Source of the DNA: Nephrocerus scutellatus
Lineage: Eukaryota; Arthropoda; Insecta; Diptera; Pipunculidae
NCBI GenBank assembly: GCA_947095585.1
Contig: OX352761.1
Span: 64,556,882-64,620,881, forward strand
Length of the DNA: 64,000 nucleotides
Reading direction: 5' to 3'
The first letter of the stretch is position 1. Each line of letters opens with the position of its first letter. Under the pieces are notes generated by a model. It searched no databases, was not told the origin of the DNA, and saw nothing but the letters and a program-made list of their open reading frames with translations. Of the stretch, positions 1 through 10,987 are shown piece after piece. The position numbers and the translations under genes are program-made.

Positions 1-310
1 AGAGTTAAAAAAACTTAAAAGAACCTTCAAACCATTTAAAGTTATACAAAAAAGGAAAGAAAACCGTGAAATTTAACTTAAGTTAAATATTGAACAATCG
101 TTCTATTTAAAAAAAAAAAAAAAAAAAAAACCTGGAACTCTAAAATGTTAATTCTTTTTAAAGTTTTTGAAGTTTTTCTTTTAAGTGTTTTCTGTAATAA
201 AAAACAATCGAAAATTTTTATTTTAAAGTGTTGAAGTGTAAACTTACAAAAAAAAAATTAACTCCTCTGTGGAGACTGAAAAAATAAGTTCGAACTTAAA
301 ACAAAAAAAA
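1..310. other. AT-rich non-coding stretch
   Basis: No coding capacity is visible. The stretch is extremely A/T-rich and includes a 22-A homopolymer at about 109-130. It lies upstream of errantivirus gag-like sequence, so it might be the untranslated leader of that element cut off by the satellite-bearing repeat at 311-947. That is inference from position and composition only; nothing in the stretch itself proves it. Confidence 0.3.
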
Positions 311-947
311 ACAACCCATAAAAATTTAAATTTTTCATGTAAATTCTCTAATAGGAGATACATATTATGTGTTTAAAATTTGAAGAAAATCGGGATAATT
401 TTTAAAAAATTACATGGGCACCTCTCGGTCCAAAAATTTTACAAAAAGTTTTGTCCATCGGAGATACACATGTCTTTAAAATTTGAAAAAAATCGGGCTT
501 ATTTTAAAAAAAATGTATGGCCATCCCTCGGGCCTCAGGTTACACATGTGTATAAAATTTAGATTAAATCGGCATAATTTTTTTAAAAAATTTGTATGGG
601 GCCTCACGACCCCGGGACTCGGGGCCTCCAAAATTTTTACAAAAAGTGTTGTTCATCGCACATATACATGTGTATAAAATTTGAAGAAAATCGGATTAAT
701 TTTTTTTTTAAATTTGTATGGAGTCTCCAAAATTTGAACAAAAATTGTTGTCCATCGGAGATAAACATGTGTAAAAAATTTGATTAAGATCGGGTAAATT
801 TTGTAAAATATTTGTATGGGAGCCCTGACCCCGAGGTCCGAAGGCCCAAAATTAAAATAGAAAGTGTTGTCATCGGAGATATGCTTGTGTGCAAAATTCC
901 AAAGAAATCGGACTCTGGGAAGTGGGTTAAAAATTGATCACAAGATT
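311..947 (+). repeat. Satellite-bearing dispersed element, copy 1
   Basis: About five degenerate tandem units of roughly 110-120 bp. Each carries AAAATTTGAAGAAAATCGG, an A/T run, a GC-rich core and CATCGGAGATACACATGTG. The array is framed by a left end (ACAACCCATAAAAATT) and a right end (AAAATTGATCACAAGATT). The same left end recurs inverted in copies 2 (24826-25249) and 3 (56751-57287), and the right end recurs in copy 2. Short frames through the array are artefacts of the repeat. An AAAC-rich tail follows at 950-980. Superfamily not recognised. Confidence 0.7.
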
Positions 948-1054
948 CCACAACAGACTAACAAACAAACAAACACACGGGCACGCGAAGTTTATATAGA
1001 GAATTTAAAAAAGTAGACTTTACCTCAAGTAGTTATAAAAAGAAGTCTCACTTA

Positions 1055-1530
1055 TTGAATTTAAAATTCAAACATATGCAGAAGGAAGATAAAAGCCATT
1101 CGAAGTACTCACCATCACCATATAATTTGTACAAAGAAGGCAAAGGAAAAATGGGACCAACAACAACATCAGCAGAAGCAGCAGCTTCTCTTCTAACCCA
1201 ACATCAACGACAAACCAGCTTTCAACTATCGGTCAGCGAACTGATGAAGGAAGCAGCAATTATCAAAGAGTACAGAAGGACAGGAAATATGACTTTTCAT
1301 AATTCATCAAAGAAGAGGAGATGATGTTGCCTCTATTCCAGGAAAATCAACCGCTATATGAATACGTCTACAAAAGAAATGTACTGAACAAAATCCAGTG
1401 AGCAGCACTTTACGCAATCAGGACATTAGGACCAAAACCAACGTGGGAACAAGTGAAGGAGGATCTCATTAGAAACTTTGGAGTTAAAGAAACATATCAT
1501 AAAATGTATTTCCAAGCAATGAACATGAAA
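1055..1530 (+). pseudogene. Errantivirus-like gag remnant
   Basis: Two broken frames. The second has the signature of insect errantivirus (Gypsy-type endogenous retrovirus) capsid: an A-I-R-T-L-G-P motif followed by P-T-W and a conserved segment ending near N-F-G-V. A frameshift and an in-frame stop separate the N-terminal Gln/Ala-rich part from the capsid-like part near 1320-1400. Beyond about 1530 the capsid homology stops and the sequence appears joined to env-like coding, so pol is missing, presumably by internal deletion. Family placement rests on motif recognition by eye. Non-functional. Confidence 0.5.
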
Positions 1531-1547
1531 AATAATTATAATATTCT

Positions 1548-1768
1548 TAGATTTGTAATTATAATAATGTCAGTATGTCTAGTAACGGAACGATTAGAAT
1601 TACAGACAATCAGAGAAGATAACACCCAACAACAAGACTTATTTACCGAAACAGAACTTATTGTACACTTAATTGAGAAAATTATATATTTTATAAATAA
1701 TATGACCGCCAACATTGCATTCTTAGACTATAATTATATGAAAATCTTATCGAATGAATTAAAAGTAT
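1548..1768 (+). pseudogene. Env-like remnant, 5' part (interrupted by LTR insertion)
   Basis: An open stretch rich in Asn, Ile and Leu with heptad-like spacing, resembling the extracellular helical part of insect errantivirus envelope proteins. It stops exactly where the 5' LTR of the inserted Ty3/Gypsy element begins (TGTTACG at 1769). A plausible continuation lies beyond that element at about 7690-8352, just before an AGTTA-type LTR, which is why both pieces are read as one interrupted env remnant. Alternative: a late gag segment. Confidence 0.4.
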
Positions 1769-2150
1769 TGTTACGAAAATTAGTTAGTACGAGTATAATA
1801 GAATTCGAATACTAAAATAAATCGCAATGTTAATACTGCATATTAAAAATAAGCACTTTTATGTAGCATACTTTTAGGCTGTAAGACTTTAGATTATTTA
1901 AAATGTATTAAATGTAACCGCCTGCAAATTTGAATCATTATGTACTGTTCAAAAATGTAGTCAAACCGGTTTGTGCGGTTGGCCCGGTTTTTGTAAAAGA
2001 ACATGATTGAACATGTAGTCTATTTTTAGAAGATGACTCATTACATATAAGTATCGTTAGTTGTAAATAAGGGAATAAGGCTGTAATTTTCTGGTATTTT
2101 CTCGATATTTCTGTCTATAATATTGGAAGTTTCTGGAAGCTTTTCAATGA

Positions 2151-2160
2151 GTATAAAAGG
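2151..2160 (+). promoter_or_regulatory. TATA-like box in the LTR
   Basis: GTATAAAAGG in the middle of the 643-bp LTR is the best TATA match there and sits upstream of the AATAAA, as expected for a U3-R boundary. No start site is shown experimentally. Confidence 0.5.
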
Positions 2161-2345
2161 TGGCGCTCACTGCAGAGAATTGATTAGTTAATTGGAATTT
2201 AATCAGTGCAGTTAAAAAGCTCTTGCTTGCAGAATTATTGTAACGTACAAGTATTATTGTGTGCATTTAAAAAGTAATCACCAATATAAATTGTGAACTT
2301 GTGTTAATTTTACTGTCTTTTCAAAAAAGTTGTTATTTGTAAATT

Positions 2346-2351
2346 AATAAA
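2346..2351 (+). terminator. LTR polyadenylation signal
   Basis: AATAAA followed by a GT-rich stretch (CTTGTGTTGTGTTTT), typical of an R-U5 cleavage region. It lies about 60 bp before the end of the LTR. Confidence 0.5.
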
Positions 2352-2413
2352 CTTGTGTTGTGTTTTATTTGCAAAATCCTTTACGAACTCGAAAGCCTGA
2401 ATTTCGTAATAAT

Positions 2414-2429
2414 TGGTGTCAGAAGTGGT
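2414..2429 (+). promoter_or_regulatory. tRNA primer-binding site
   Basis: TGGTGTCAGAAGTGGT starts two bases after the LTR end. TGG pairs with a tRNA 3' CCA, and this form is common among animal Ty3/Gypsy elements. The primer tRNA is not assigned here. Confidence 0.7.
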
Positions 2430-2599
2430 ATTTTGCAAATCGTGAGACATTAAAATTTTACAAATCGAGTAAATTGAGAGACAATAAAATTCTGCAAATC
2501 GTTGAACAATAAATTAATTGGTGGTTGTCTAATTTGGAGACAGTAAATAAAGTAATTTTACAAACCGATAAACAGTAAATAATAAAATGGAAAGTGCAG

Positions 2600-3756
2600 T
2601 GAGCATTAAAGCCTAAGAGGGCGAGGTCTAAGCACTGCCGGACATAAGCAGGAGTTGTTTCTCCGATTGCAACAAATCGTTAAAAGGGAAAAGCAGCAAG
2701 CTGGTGAAGTGTTTTCAATTGAGACGGAGTTAGTGGAGCGAAAATCGTCTACTCTGGAAGAAAAGGGTGTTGTGCCAAACATGGAGGCAATGTTGCAAGT
2801 TTTTATACAACAGATTAATCGCAAGTTTGACCAGCAGAGGAAACAAACGCAGCAACAGAGTCAGGAGAATAAACAGATGAATCTAGAATTTAGTTCCAAA
2901 TAAAACGAGAGTTGGAACAGCAAAGTCAAGGTCTGAAGAAAGAATTGGATCAGCAAAATCAGCAGTTAAATTCCAAACTGACCGTAAAGTTTGAACAGCA
3001 AATTCAACAATCGCAGAACAAAGCCATAAACTGAAGCAGGAATTAAATTCCAAATTCGACCAGCGAAATGAAAAGCTAGGTGACATTCAAGAAAGGCTAA
3101 GAGGTGAAATGAGCTGAATTCAAGAAACGCTCAAAGAGGAAATGTATGGAGTTCAATTAACGCTAAAAGGTGAAATAAATGAAATCCAAGAAGAAGTGAA
3201 ATCTCTCGAGACAAACATGACAGCAAAAGTGAGTGGTTTGAAAGGCAAAATAAAAGAGTTTGAGACCCGGCTGGACAATCGTACCCAATTCGTCAGAGAG
3301 AACACTCAACAAAGCAGTACCAGACTAATTCCAGAATCCTCTAGTAACCAGAAGGGAATTTTTGAAGCCTCCTGCGTTCGGTGGTGAGACAGCATTTGAA
3401 ATTTCGAAGTCCAGTTTGCAGCTGCTGTACAACACAATGGACAGGGCGCTTAAGAACAACTAAATTTTCTAATCTAATCCTGGCGTTGAGGGGTAATGTG
3501 GTTGATGCCAATGATTCCAAATGCGGAAATGAGTTCCGGAAGAATCTTGAAAGAGTTGGACTTGCGTTATGGACAGTCTCACACACAGGAGCTAAGCAAA
3601 ATACAGCTCCAGATTAAGAAACAACAGCGAGGAGAACGACTTCAGAAATTAAAGCGGGAAATAACTAAGCTCGCACGACAAGCCTATTGTGGAGTTCCGG
3701 CTGGTATCTTGGACGGTTTGGCAGTGGATGCGTTCATCAATGCTATTCAAAATTAA
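2600..3756 (+). pseudogene. Ty3/Gypsy gag remnant with coiled-coil repeats
   Basis: Broken frames at 2655-2903, 3142-3387 and 3496-3756 encode Gln/Glu/Lys-rich, strongly helical sequence. Q-Q-rich segments of the form LEQQSQ...LDQQNQ recur about every 25 residues between 2800 and 3080, so the N-terminal part is a repetitive coiled coil. At least three frameshifts or stops are present. A capsid-like segment follows (3540-3756). No clear zinc knuckle is seen before the protease. Product: structural protein of virus-like particles; non-functional here. Confidence 0.6.
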
Positions 3757-3949
3757 CGGCAGATAGGCGCATCACAGATGAATAAGTACAGCAGCCAGCT
3801 TACCTCGTAGCTGCAGACCAGGAAAATTAAGTTACACCAGCTGGTGTAATTTAAGTAATTAAGAAATTAAGTAAGCTGGTTAAAAAGGGGAAAGAGCCCA
3901 AGGATCACGGTGAACATTGCCAAACTTGGAAAGACAACAGCTTGGTTGT

Positions 3950-4712
3950 TAGTGGTGTGTTAGAAGGAAAACCATGCACGTTCACATTGGATACAGGAGC
4001 AGATCAGTTGTAAATCCCAAAGTGGTGTCCAAAGGTCAAGTGGAGAAAGTATTTCGTTTTAAGTTGAGGACAGCGACGGGTGAATGTTGCAGCAATTAAA
4101 GGAGAGTGCTTCAGTAGTGTCATGTTTGGAGGAATACGTTTTTCTCATAAGTTTATTGCTGCAAGCATTACAGATGAATGCATATTGGGCTTGGATTTCA
4201 TGACAGGTCTAAAGATCCACGTGTTAAAATGGCGTAATGTGGAAGTACCGCTGCAAATAAATGACAACCAGAGTGGTGGGCTAAGAGTCATTACTAAAGA
4301 AAAAGTGGAGATACAACCGATGTGCGAGAAAATCATCTAAGGCAAGATGAACGGGGATCTTGGGGACAGTAAAGTAGGAATAATGGAGCCAACCAACCTC
4401 AACGGAGTGCTATGCGGAAGAATTCTAGGGAAACTCCAGCCTAAGATACCAGTGAGAATACTGAACGCTAGCCCATCACCGAAGGTAATAAGAGAAGGAA
4501 CAGTTATTGGCAAGACTCAGGGATTAAGCTGCATCGCAAACTGCCAGCCTGTTAAAGTAAAGAATACGCCACTAGATTTGGAAAGGAAACAGATAATTCG
4601 TTCGCTATGTAAAAATCTTCCAGCACAACAGCGACAAGCAGCAGAAAAGGCGCTAGAGCAATTTGCGACGTTTTTGCTGTCAGCGACAATGACATGGGTA
4701 AAACCAATATAG
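3950..4712 (+). pseudogene. Ty3/Gypsy protease and linker remnant
   Basis: An aspartic protease signature L-D-T-G-A-D lies at about 3988-4005. After a frameshift the family's distal motif I-L-G-L-D-F appears near 4182-4198. These are the active-site and flap-distal elements of retropepsins. The following frame (4347-4712) is the protease-RT linker. Stops in 3960-4080 make it non-functional. Confidence 0.65.
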
Positions 4713-5960
4713 TGCGACATCGAATCGATACAGGAAATGCTACTGCAATTCGACAGGCGCCAAGACGATTACCACTTGCTAAACAACAAGAGGCAGAAAC
4801 ACTGGTTAAGAAGATGGAACGTGATGGAATTATAGAGAAGTCCAAAAGACGATGGAGCTGACCTGTGGTACTTGTTCAAAAGAAAGATGGTTCAACGAGA
4901 TTTTGTGTGGACTATCGGCAACTGAACGATGTCACCAAGAAGGATAGTTGTCCATTACGTCGTATAGACGACACGTTGGACACCTTATCGGGAGCCAGAA
5001 TCTTCAGTACATTGGATCTGAAAAGCGGATACTGACAAATAGCAATTCATGAAAACGACAAGGAGAAGACAGCATTTACTGCGGGAAACCGTTTGGTTTA
5101 TGCAACGCTCCTGCTACGTTCGAACGGTTAATGGTACTCGTTTTGCGAGGCCTTAGCTGGAAGACATGTCTGGTCTATTTGGATGACATCATGGTTGTTG
5201 TTCGCACATTTAATGAGCACGTGAATAATCTTCGGCAAGTTCTGGAAACCATTAAAGCTGCAGGATTAAAGTTGAGTCCGCCGAAATGTAGCCTTTTCAA
5301 AAATGGAGTGGATTATTTGGGCCACATTGTATCCAGTCAAGGAGTATCCCAAGAAAATAGAAGCTGTTAACGAATGGCCAGTACCAAAGAACTTAAATGA
5401 GCTGCGAAGTTTTTTGAGGCAATGCTCCTACTATCGACGGTTTGTGCCTAACTTCGCAGATGTTGCACGAAGCCTCCATCGCCTTACTGAGAAGAACCAA
5501 AAGTTCCAATGTTCGAGTGAGCACCAAAAATCATTTGACTTGCTGAAGGGAAAGCTGTGCAATTCTCCAATTTTGGCATATTCACAGGCAGGAGAACTCT
5601 TCATCCTGGAAACTGACGCGAGCAATGCGGGAATAGGAGCGGTTCTATCGCAGAATAGCATACTACAGCCGTTCGATTTCTAAGCCCGAGAACTAGTGCG
5701 TGACGCGAAGGGAATTGCTAGCTGTTGTCGATACCGTCAAACACTTCCACAAGTACCTATATGGTCAATAATTTCTTCTTCAAACCTACCATGCAGAACT
5801 CAAGTGGTTAATACAGTTCAGGGAACCTGAAGGTGAAGTGGCCAGATGGATCGAACGACTCCAGGCATATTCTTTCAAAACTGAGCATCGAAAAGGAATG
5901 CTGCACAATAATGCCAACGGGTTATCCAGAAGACATTGTGCACCCCAAATCAAACCCTGT
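4712..5960 (+). pseudogene. Ty3/Gypsy reverse transcriptase and RNase H remnant
   Basis: RT blocks in order: [16 protein letters not shown] near 4880-4925, [10 protein letters not shown] near 5012-5030, and the catalytic YLDDI at about 5178-5192. RNase H follows with LETDASNAGIGAVLSQ near 5608-5655. In-frame stops interrupt blocks (one in the SGY-Q segment at about 5034) and frames change at about 5130 and 5300-5370. Tether sequence continues to about 5960. Confidence 0.8.
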
Positions 5961-6115
5961 ACAAGGCAAGGAAACAAGAAGTGCTCTGAAGTAGTTGCAC
6001 AAATAAGACTACAAGTCGAAGATCGCTGGACAAAAGAGCAGCTAAGGGAGGAACAAGTGCGCGATGATTCGATTGCTCCAATATTTCAATGGATGGAGCA
6101 AAGTGAAAGACCGGG

Positions 6116-7210
6116 GTGGCACGAGATTGCAACAGAAAGTCTTGCGGTAAAAGTTACTGGGCTCAATGGCAGTCATTGAGATTGGAAGTTGGACTACTGG
6201 TAAAGCAATGGGAATCTGCTAATGGTCAAAGCACAAAATCACAGATTGTGCTACCAACGAATCGAATCAAAGAAGTACATAGTGTTATATCAGGAGCGTA
6301 TTTTGGCGTTAATAAGACGCTAGATAAAGTTAGGATTCGCTTCTTTTGGATCAATTGCCGTAGAGATGTGGAAGACTGGTGTCGAAGGTGTGATATGTGC
6401 GCAGCAAGCAAAGGATCGCAACCAAAAACTAGAAGGATCGCAACCAAAAACTTGGAAAATTCCAACAGTATAATGTTGGAGTACCATTTGAGTGGGGTTG
6501 CAATGGACATAGATGGTCAATTCCCACAAACAAGAGATGGAAATCGCTATATACTCGTGTGCATTGATTACTTCAGTAAATGAGCAGAAGCATATCCCAT
6601 CGCAAACCAGGAAGCTAGCACGGTGGCTATGGCATTCGTGGACAATTGGATCTGCAGATTTGCAGTATCACTGGAATTACATACCGATCAAGCAGGGAAT
6701 TTTGAATCGCTAGTCTTTCAAGAGCTGTGTCAAGTACTCAACATCAAGAAAACGAGGACTACTCCGTTACATCCACAGTCAGACGGAATGATCGAAAGGT
6801 GCAACAAGACGCTGGAAGAGCATCAGCGAAAAGAAGTTAATGCCAACCAAGATGAATGGGATCGTTGTATACCGTTGTTTATGATGGGTTATCGTAGCGC
6901 TGTTCACAACACGACTAAAAATTCTCCAGCAATGATTGTATTTGGCAGAGAACTTCGTCTACCATGCGACATCAAACTTCGGTCACTACCAGTAGAGCCG
7001 ACAACAAAGAAGAACTACGTTAGTGATCTAAGACAGAGGATGATCGAAGTTCATGCTGCAGTAAGGAGCAACATATTGGATTCCAAAAACCGGATGAAAA
7101 CGCAATATGACCTGCGAGCAAATTGTGGTGGATTTCAGGAAGGAGATTTGGTCTGGCTTTACAATCCCAAGAGAAGAAAAGGTAAATCTCCAAAATTACA
7201 ACAAAATTAG
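6116..7210 (+). pseudogene. Ty3/Gypsy integrase remnant
   Basis: The HHCC-type N-terminal domain is seen near 6280-6410 (CRRCDMCAA). The catalytic core has the first Asp around MDIDGQF (about 6503-6525), the second in HTDQAGNFES (about 6687) and the Glu in QSDGMIERCNKTLEE (about 6777-6820). A stop replaces a codon just after FSK at about 6583. The C-terminal GDLVWLYNPKRRKG (about 7143-7185) is a typical chromatin-proximal SH3-like integrase tail. Together the motifs support the Ty3/Gypsy assignment. Confidence 0.8.
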
Positions 7211-7349
7211 GAAGGACCTTATAATATCATTAAGAGGATTAATGTATATCCGATTCAACAAAGCCCCAGATTTAAAATGAAAATTGTTCACATTGACAAA
7301 TTGACAAGGTACAACATCAGAAGGAGTGCTGAATCTGTTTGGGACGAAC

Positions 7350-7361
7350 AGGTGGGGGTAA
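7350..7361 (+). promoter_or_regulatory. Polypurine tract of the Ty3/Gypsy element
   Basis: GGTGGGGGTAA lies directly upstream of the 3' LTR start (TGTTACG at 7362). This is the expected place for plus-strand priming. Confidence 0.65.
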
Positions 7362-7681
7362 TGTTACGAAATGTAGTTAGTAGCGCATACGAGTATAATA
7401 GAATTCGAATCCTAAAACAAATCCCAATGTAATTACTGCATACTAAAAATAAGCAATTTTATGTAGCATTATTTGTAATTTGAAATGTAACCGACTGCAA
7501 TTTTGAATAATTATGTACTGTTTAAAATGTAGTCAAACCGGTTTGTGCGGTTTTTGTAAAACAACATGATTGAACATGTAGTTTATTTTTAGAAGATGGC
7601 TCATTGCATATAAGTATCGCTAGTTTTAAATAAGGGAAAAGGCTACAATTTTCTGGTCTTTTCTCAATATTTCTGTCTATA
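7362..7681 (+). repeat. Truncated 3' LTR of the Ty3/Gypsy element
   Basis: It matches the first half of the 5' LTR from TGTTACG through TTTCTGTCTATA, with many substitutions and several indels, then similarity ends abruptly at about 7681. The missing half includes the TATA region and U5. Confidence 0.8.
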
Positions 7682-7689
7682 AAAAATAC

Positions 7690-8340
7690 CAAAAACTTTT
7701 ATTGTAATAAATCGGAAATTAATATAGCCTATTCCAAACAAAGAATTTTATCAAATTGTCTTAGATAGCGAAAGTGTTTTTGTTTATAAAAATATAACAT
7801 ATACCTTTGAAAAAAGTAATACCTTTAATGAGTTAAAAATCTCGAAACATTGTAGTTTAAGAAATAACTTTATATTAATAAAATATTATATAGCTAAATT
7901 TCTAGAAATCGAATCGAAGTCATTGTATTAAAAAACGCAAATAATATTATTGTCGAACATGATTGCGACGAAAGAAAATTAGTTTTAGAACAAAATTATT
8001 GGATACATTATACAGATTGTAAATTAAAATTATTAAACCATAACTTTTCAAATAAAAGCAAATATTTCAAGAGCGTTTCTATTATCCAAATTCAATTATA
8101 AGATTAAATTAAATTTTACAAAAAATCAAAATTTAATGAAATTAAATTAATAAATAACTTTGAGAACTTGAAAGAAATTAACGAATTAAAGTATCATAAG
8201 AAATTATCATGGAATATCAATCACGATCATAAATATAGTTATTATCTTATTCTTGCGAATAGTATATATTTCAAAAACACAAAAAGAAATAAAAATTAAA
8301 ATACAATTTAATTTTTAAATTTCAGGAGAAATTTAAAACT
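7690..8340 (+). pseudogene. Env-like remnant, 3' part
   Basis: Heavily stopped reading frames show patterns typical of the distal part of insect errantivirus envelope proteins: a His-Asp-Cys motif followed by a stretch ending in Tyr-x-x-Cys, then Asn/Ile-rich and Trp-containing segments. It ends at a purine tract and an AGTTA-type LTR start, as env does in that group. Many stops and indels; not functional. The assignment is by pattern and position, so it is moderate. Confidence 0.45.
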
Positions 8341-8353
8341 AGGAGGGGGGAGA
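8341..8353 (+). promoter_or_regulatory. Polypurine tract of the errantivirus-like remnant
   Basis: AGGAGGGGGGAGA immediately precedes AGTTATATC. Purine runs followed by AGTTA are the usual 3' LTR boundary of insect errantiviruses. Confidence 0.55.
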
Positions 8354-8650
8354 AGTTATATCAAACAATGACGCAGTCGTCGAGTCGATATCAACCCCAA
8401 CGCAAACATTATTTAATTGGAGGATCTGGCAAAATCAACAATGAACGGAACTTCATGTTCAACCCAATTATATAAAGACATAATTTATGAAGTAGATTGT
8501 TTAAGTAATCATGTATGTATCTATGTATCTCAGCATAAAAAATGTATTGTAGAGCAGAGTATAAATTGTGATCTGTTCCACAAAAATATTCAGTTCAACA
8601 TTGAACTTTAATCAATAAAGATTTTCTCCCGAGCAGAACGAAAAAACTAT
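8354..8650 (+). repeat. Errantivirus-like 3' LTR (probably partial)
   Basis: It starts AGTTATATC after a purine tract and contains AATAAA at 8614-8619 followed by T-rich sequence. No matching 5' LTR is in the window, so its end near 8650 is uncertain. Together with the preceding env-like sequence it marks the 3' end of the older element into which the Gypsy element inserted. Confidence 0.45.
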
Positions 8651-8699
8651 TACTTTCTTTCATTTTCTTATATCGTTTTTAAAAAACTTTTAATTAACT

Positions 8700-10570
8700 C
8701 GACTTGGCCCTTTTTGTCTGTATTTTCGACTACTTTGAGGTCCTTTTTAACCACCTTCCACATGACCTACAGAGCTGACATTTTGTGAGTGTCAGTCCAA
8801 AATAGCATTTTTTATGTTCCATGTATAACGCGAGTCACATGTCGCGTGTTATGGGGAACATTTTTTTTGACTTTTTTGAGGTCCTTTTTAACAACCTTCC
8901 ACATGACATAGAGAGAAGAAATTTTGTGTGTGTCCAAAATATCACTTTTTTATTTTGCCTATGACGCGTGTGATGGTTTGAATTCGCGTCATTTTTTCGT
9001 TTTTTGAGGTCTTTTTAAACCTGTGAGTGGCTCAATGTCAGGGTCCAATTTTAATATCCTGCGTTTAAAGCGTGTCACAGGTCGCATGTGGCGCATGTGA
9101 CGCGTAAAAAAAAATAAAATACTTTGAAATAGCCCTGACCTCAAAAACAGATATTTCGGCTAATAAAGGACTGTGTGGCGTGTTTCAATGTTAATATAAA
9201 AGTTGGTACCCCACAAACGAAGTTTGTTTCACATTTACTTGTTTCCCCTGTAAATCTGGCGCAGAGTGGTTTTTTGGTTATGTAGCCATGATTATATACT
9301 TGTAAGATTTAAAATGAAAAACGTTGGGCGCATGCAATAGATAATTGATAATTTATGCGTGAATAGTTGCATGGGGCCAGGATAAATTATTTTATACTTT
9401 TTAGTTCGTTTAAAAAAGCGTTAATTTAAAACTTTGTTTTTATTCAAATCCTTTTGCACAGTCAAATTTCATCCAATTCTGAGCTATATTTATAGTTTCA
9501 AGTCGCTAACTAACCGGGAAGTTAGTACAAATCAAATACGAAAACCCACCCGAAAAGACAGACAAGAAAGCGAGATAATAAGAACGTTTTAAAATTGATC
9601 AGTACAACAATTTTGTTCATTTTTCCCTTTTCAAAATTAAAATCTTTAAAACTCCCACGAAATGGGAAAAAAATTAACGACCTAACACTGAACAGGTAAA
9701 GCGACAATTAAAATCAACTCTGGTAGTGAGGCTTCAACTAAAAGCAGAATACAATTATTTCATTCCTACAAAAATTTGTATTAGAATTAGTTCGAATGCA
9801 TGGCATATTGTTGTAAAATTATTCCTATTCCTATTCCGGTACCAATAAAAAGAAGTAAATTTCATTCTTAAAAAAATTTTGGAATTAACTTATTCCGAAT
9901 GCATGGCATTGTTGCTATAAAAATATGTCTATCCTATTCCAGCCCTTAAAAATGCAACTATTGTGAAGAAGATTTAACATTTTAACCACCTTCGACAGGA
10001 CCTAGAGAGCTGAATTTTTGTGAGTGTCTAAGTCTAAAATAGCGTGTTTTATGTTCTACATATTAACGCGTGTCGCGCGTCACGTGTCGCCACACGTTCG
10101 ATGGGTTTAAATTTGTTTTTCGATTTTTTTTTGAGGTAGATTTAACCACCTTCCACACGACCTAGAGCTGAAATTTTGTGAGTGTCTAAGTCCAAAATAG
10201 CACTTTTTTATTCCGCCTATGTTTTTTTTTTTCGACTTTTTTGAGGTCCTTTTTAACCACCTTCAACACGACCTAGAGCTGAAAATATGTGAATGTCTAA
10301 GTCCAAAATAGCACTGTCAAAAACAAAAATCCACCCGAATAGACAGATAAGAAATCGAGATAATAAAAACGTTTTAAAATAGATCAGTCCAATAAATTTG
10401 TTCTGCTTTAGTAAATTGTTCATTTTTCCCTTTTCAAAATTAAAATCTTTAAAATTCCCACGAAATGGGAAAAATATTAACGACTTAACACTGAACAGGC
10501 AAAGTGACAATTAAACAATCTATCCTATTCCAGCCCTTAAAAATGCAGCTAGTGTGAAGAAGATTTAACT
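8700..10570. repeat. Locally duplicated unclassified repeat cluster
   Basis: A module with TTGAGGTCCTTTTTAACCAC, GACCTAGAGAGCTGAA and TTTTGTGAGTGTC recurs near 8735, 8875, 9005 (partial), 9985, 10130 and 10235. A second module of about 200 bp (9530-9720) is repeated at 10320-10520, and a third, CTATCCTATTCCAGCCCTTA, occurs at 9930 and 10515. A tandem pair around GAATGCATGGCAT lies at 9760-9950. No protein-coding signal was found; short frames inside are antisense to the repeats. The family was not recognised. Confidence 0.7.
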
Positions 10571-10987
10571 TGAAAATGTTAAATTTGGGCATAAGGGACT
10601 TTGAAAGTGGCTGTCAAGACTTAAATGTTGTTGTTTAACGCAATTCGTAATTTTTTGTGTTAGCTCACCCTAAGAGATATTTATCTCAATTTACCGAGCT
10701 TTCACACTGAAAAACTTAATACTAAATACTTATGGTTTACAACATACAAAACAACAATTTTTCCAACATAATGATCATAAAAAATTTTTTTGTCAAAATT
10801 GAAATTCATACAATTCTGTAAGCCTTTAGTATAAATTTTTCATTGTGATTACTTATTTACTAATTATTTTTTCAAAAAGTTAACAGAAATTCTATGCGTA
10901 ACTTTGGTATAGTTTGTTAAGGGAACGTCAAACTAATACCACGAGAAAAAACCTTTACTGTACTACGCAGTTGGTAATAGATATAAA
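10571..10987. other. AT-rich stretch without recognised features
   Basis: No coding, tandem or transposon signature is apparent between the repeat cluster and the candidate Harbinger end at 10988. Confidence 0.4.

Larger units (their letters stand above)
1769..2411 (+). repeat. 5' LTR of the Ty3/Gypsy element
   Basis: It aligns with 7362-7681 over its first half, including the shared CAAACCGGTTTGTGCGGTT and TGATTGAACATGTAGT blocks. The terminal TGTTACGAAA is mirrored by TTTCGTAATA at the end. A TATA-like GTATAAAAGG and a downstream AATAAA mark plausible promoter and polyadenylation regions. Confidence 0.85.
1769..7681 (+). mobile_element. Decayed Ty3/Gypsy LTR retrotransposon
   Basis: The order is 5' LTR, primer-binding site, gag, protease, reverse transcriptase/RNase H, integrase, polypurine tract and 3' LTR, all on the plus strand. 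LTRs begin TGTTACGAA and the 5' LTR ends TTTCGTAATA, giving short imperfect terminal inverted repeats. The coding part has many stops and frameshifts, and the LTRs differ by numerous substitutions and indels, so the copy is old. The 3' LTR is cut off at about 7681, which prevents checking a target-site duplication. The element sits inside an errantivirus-like env remnant. Confidence 0.85.

Noticed and set aside
380..787. Three overlapping short frames with similar peptides (KIGLI-like, VYKI)
   Set aside because: The similarity arises from the ~115-bp tandem unit, whose length drifts out of frame. Not a protein family.
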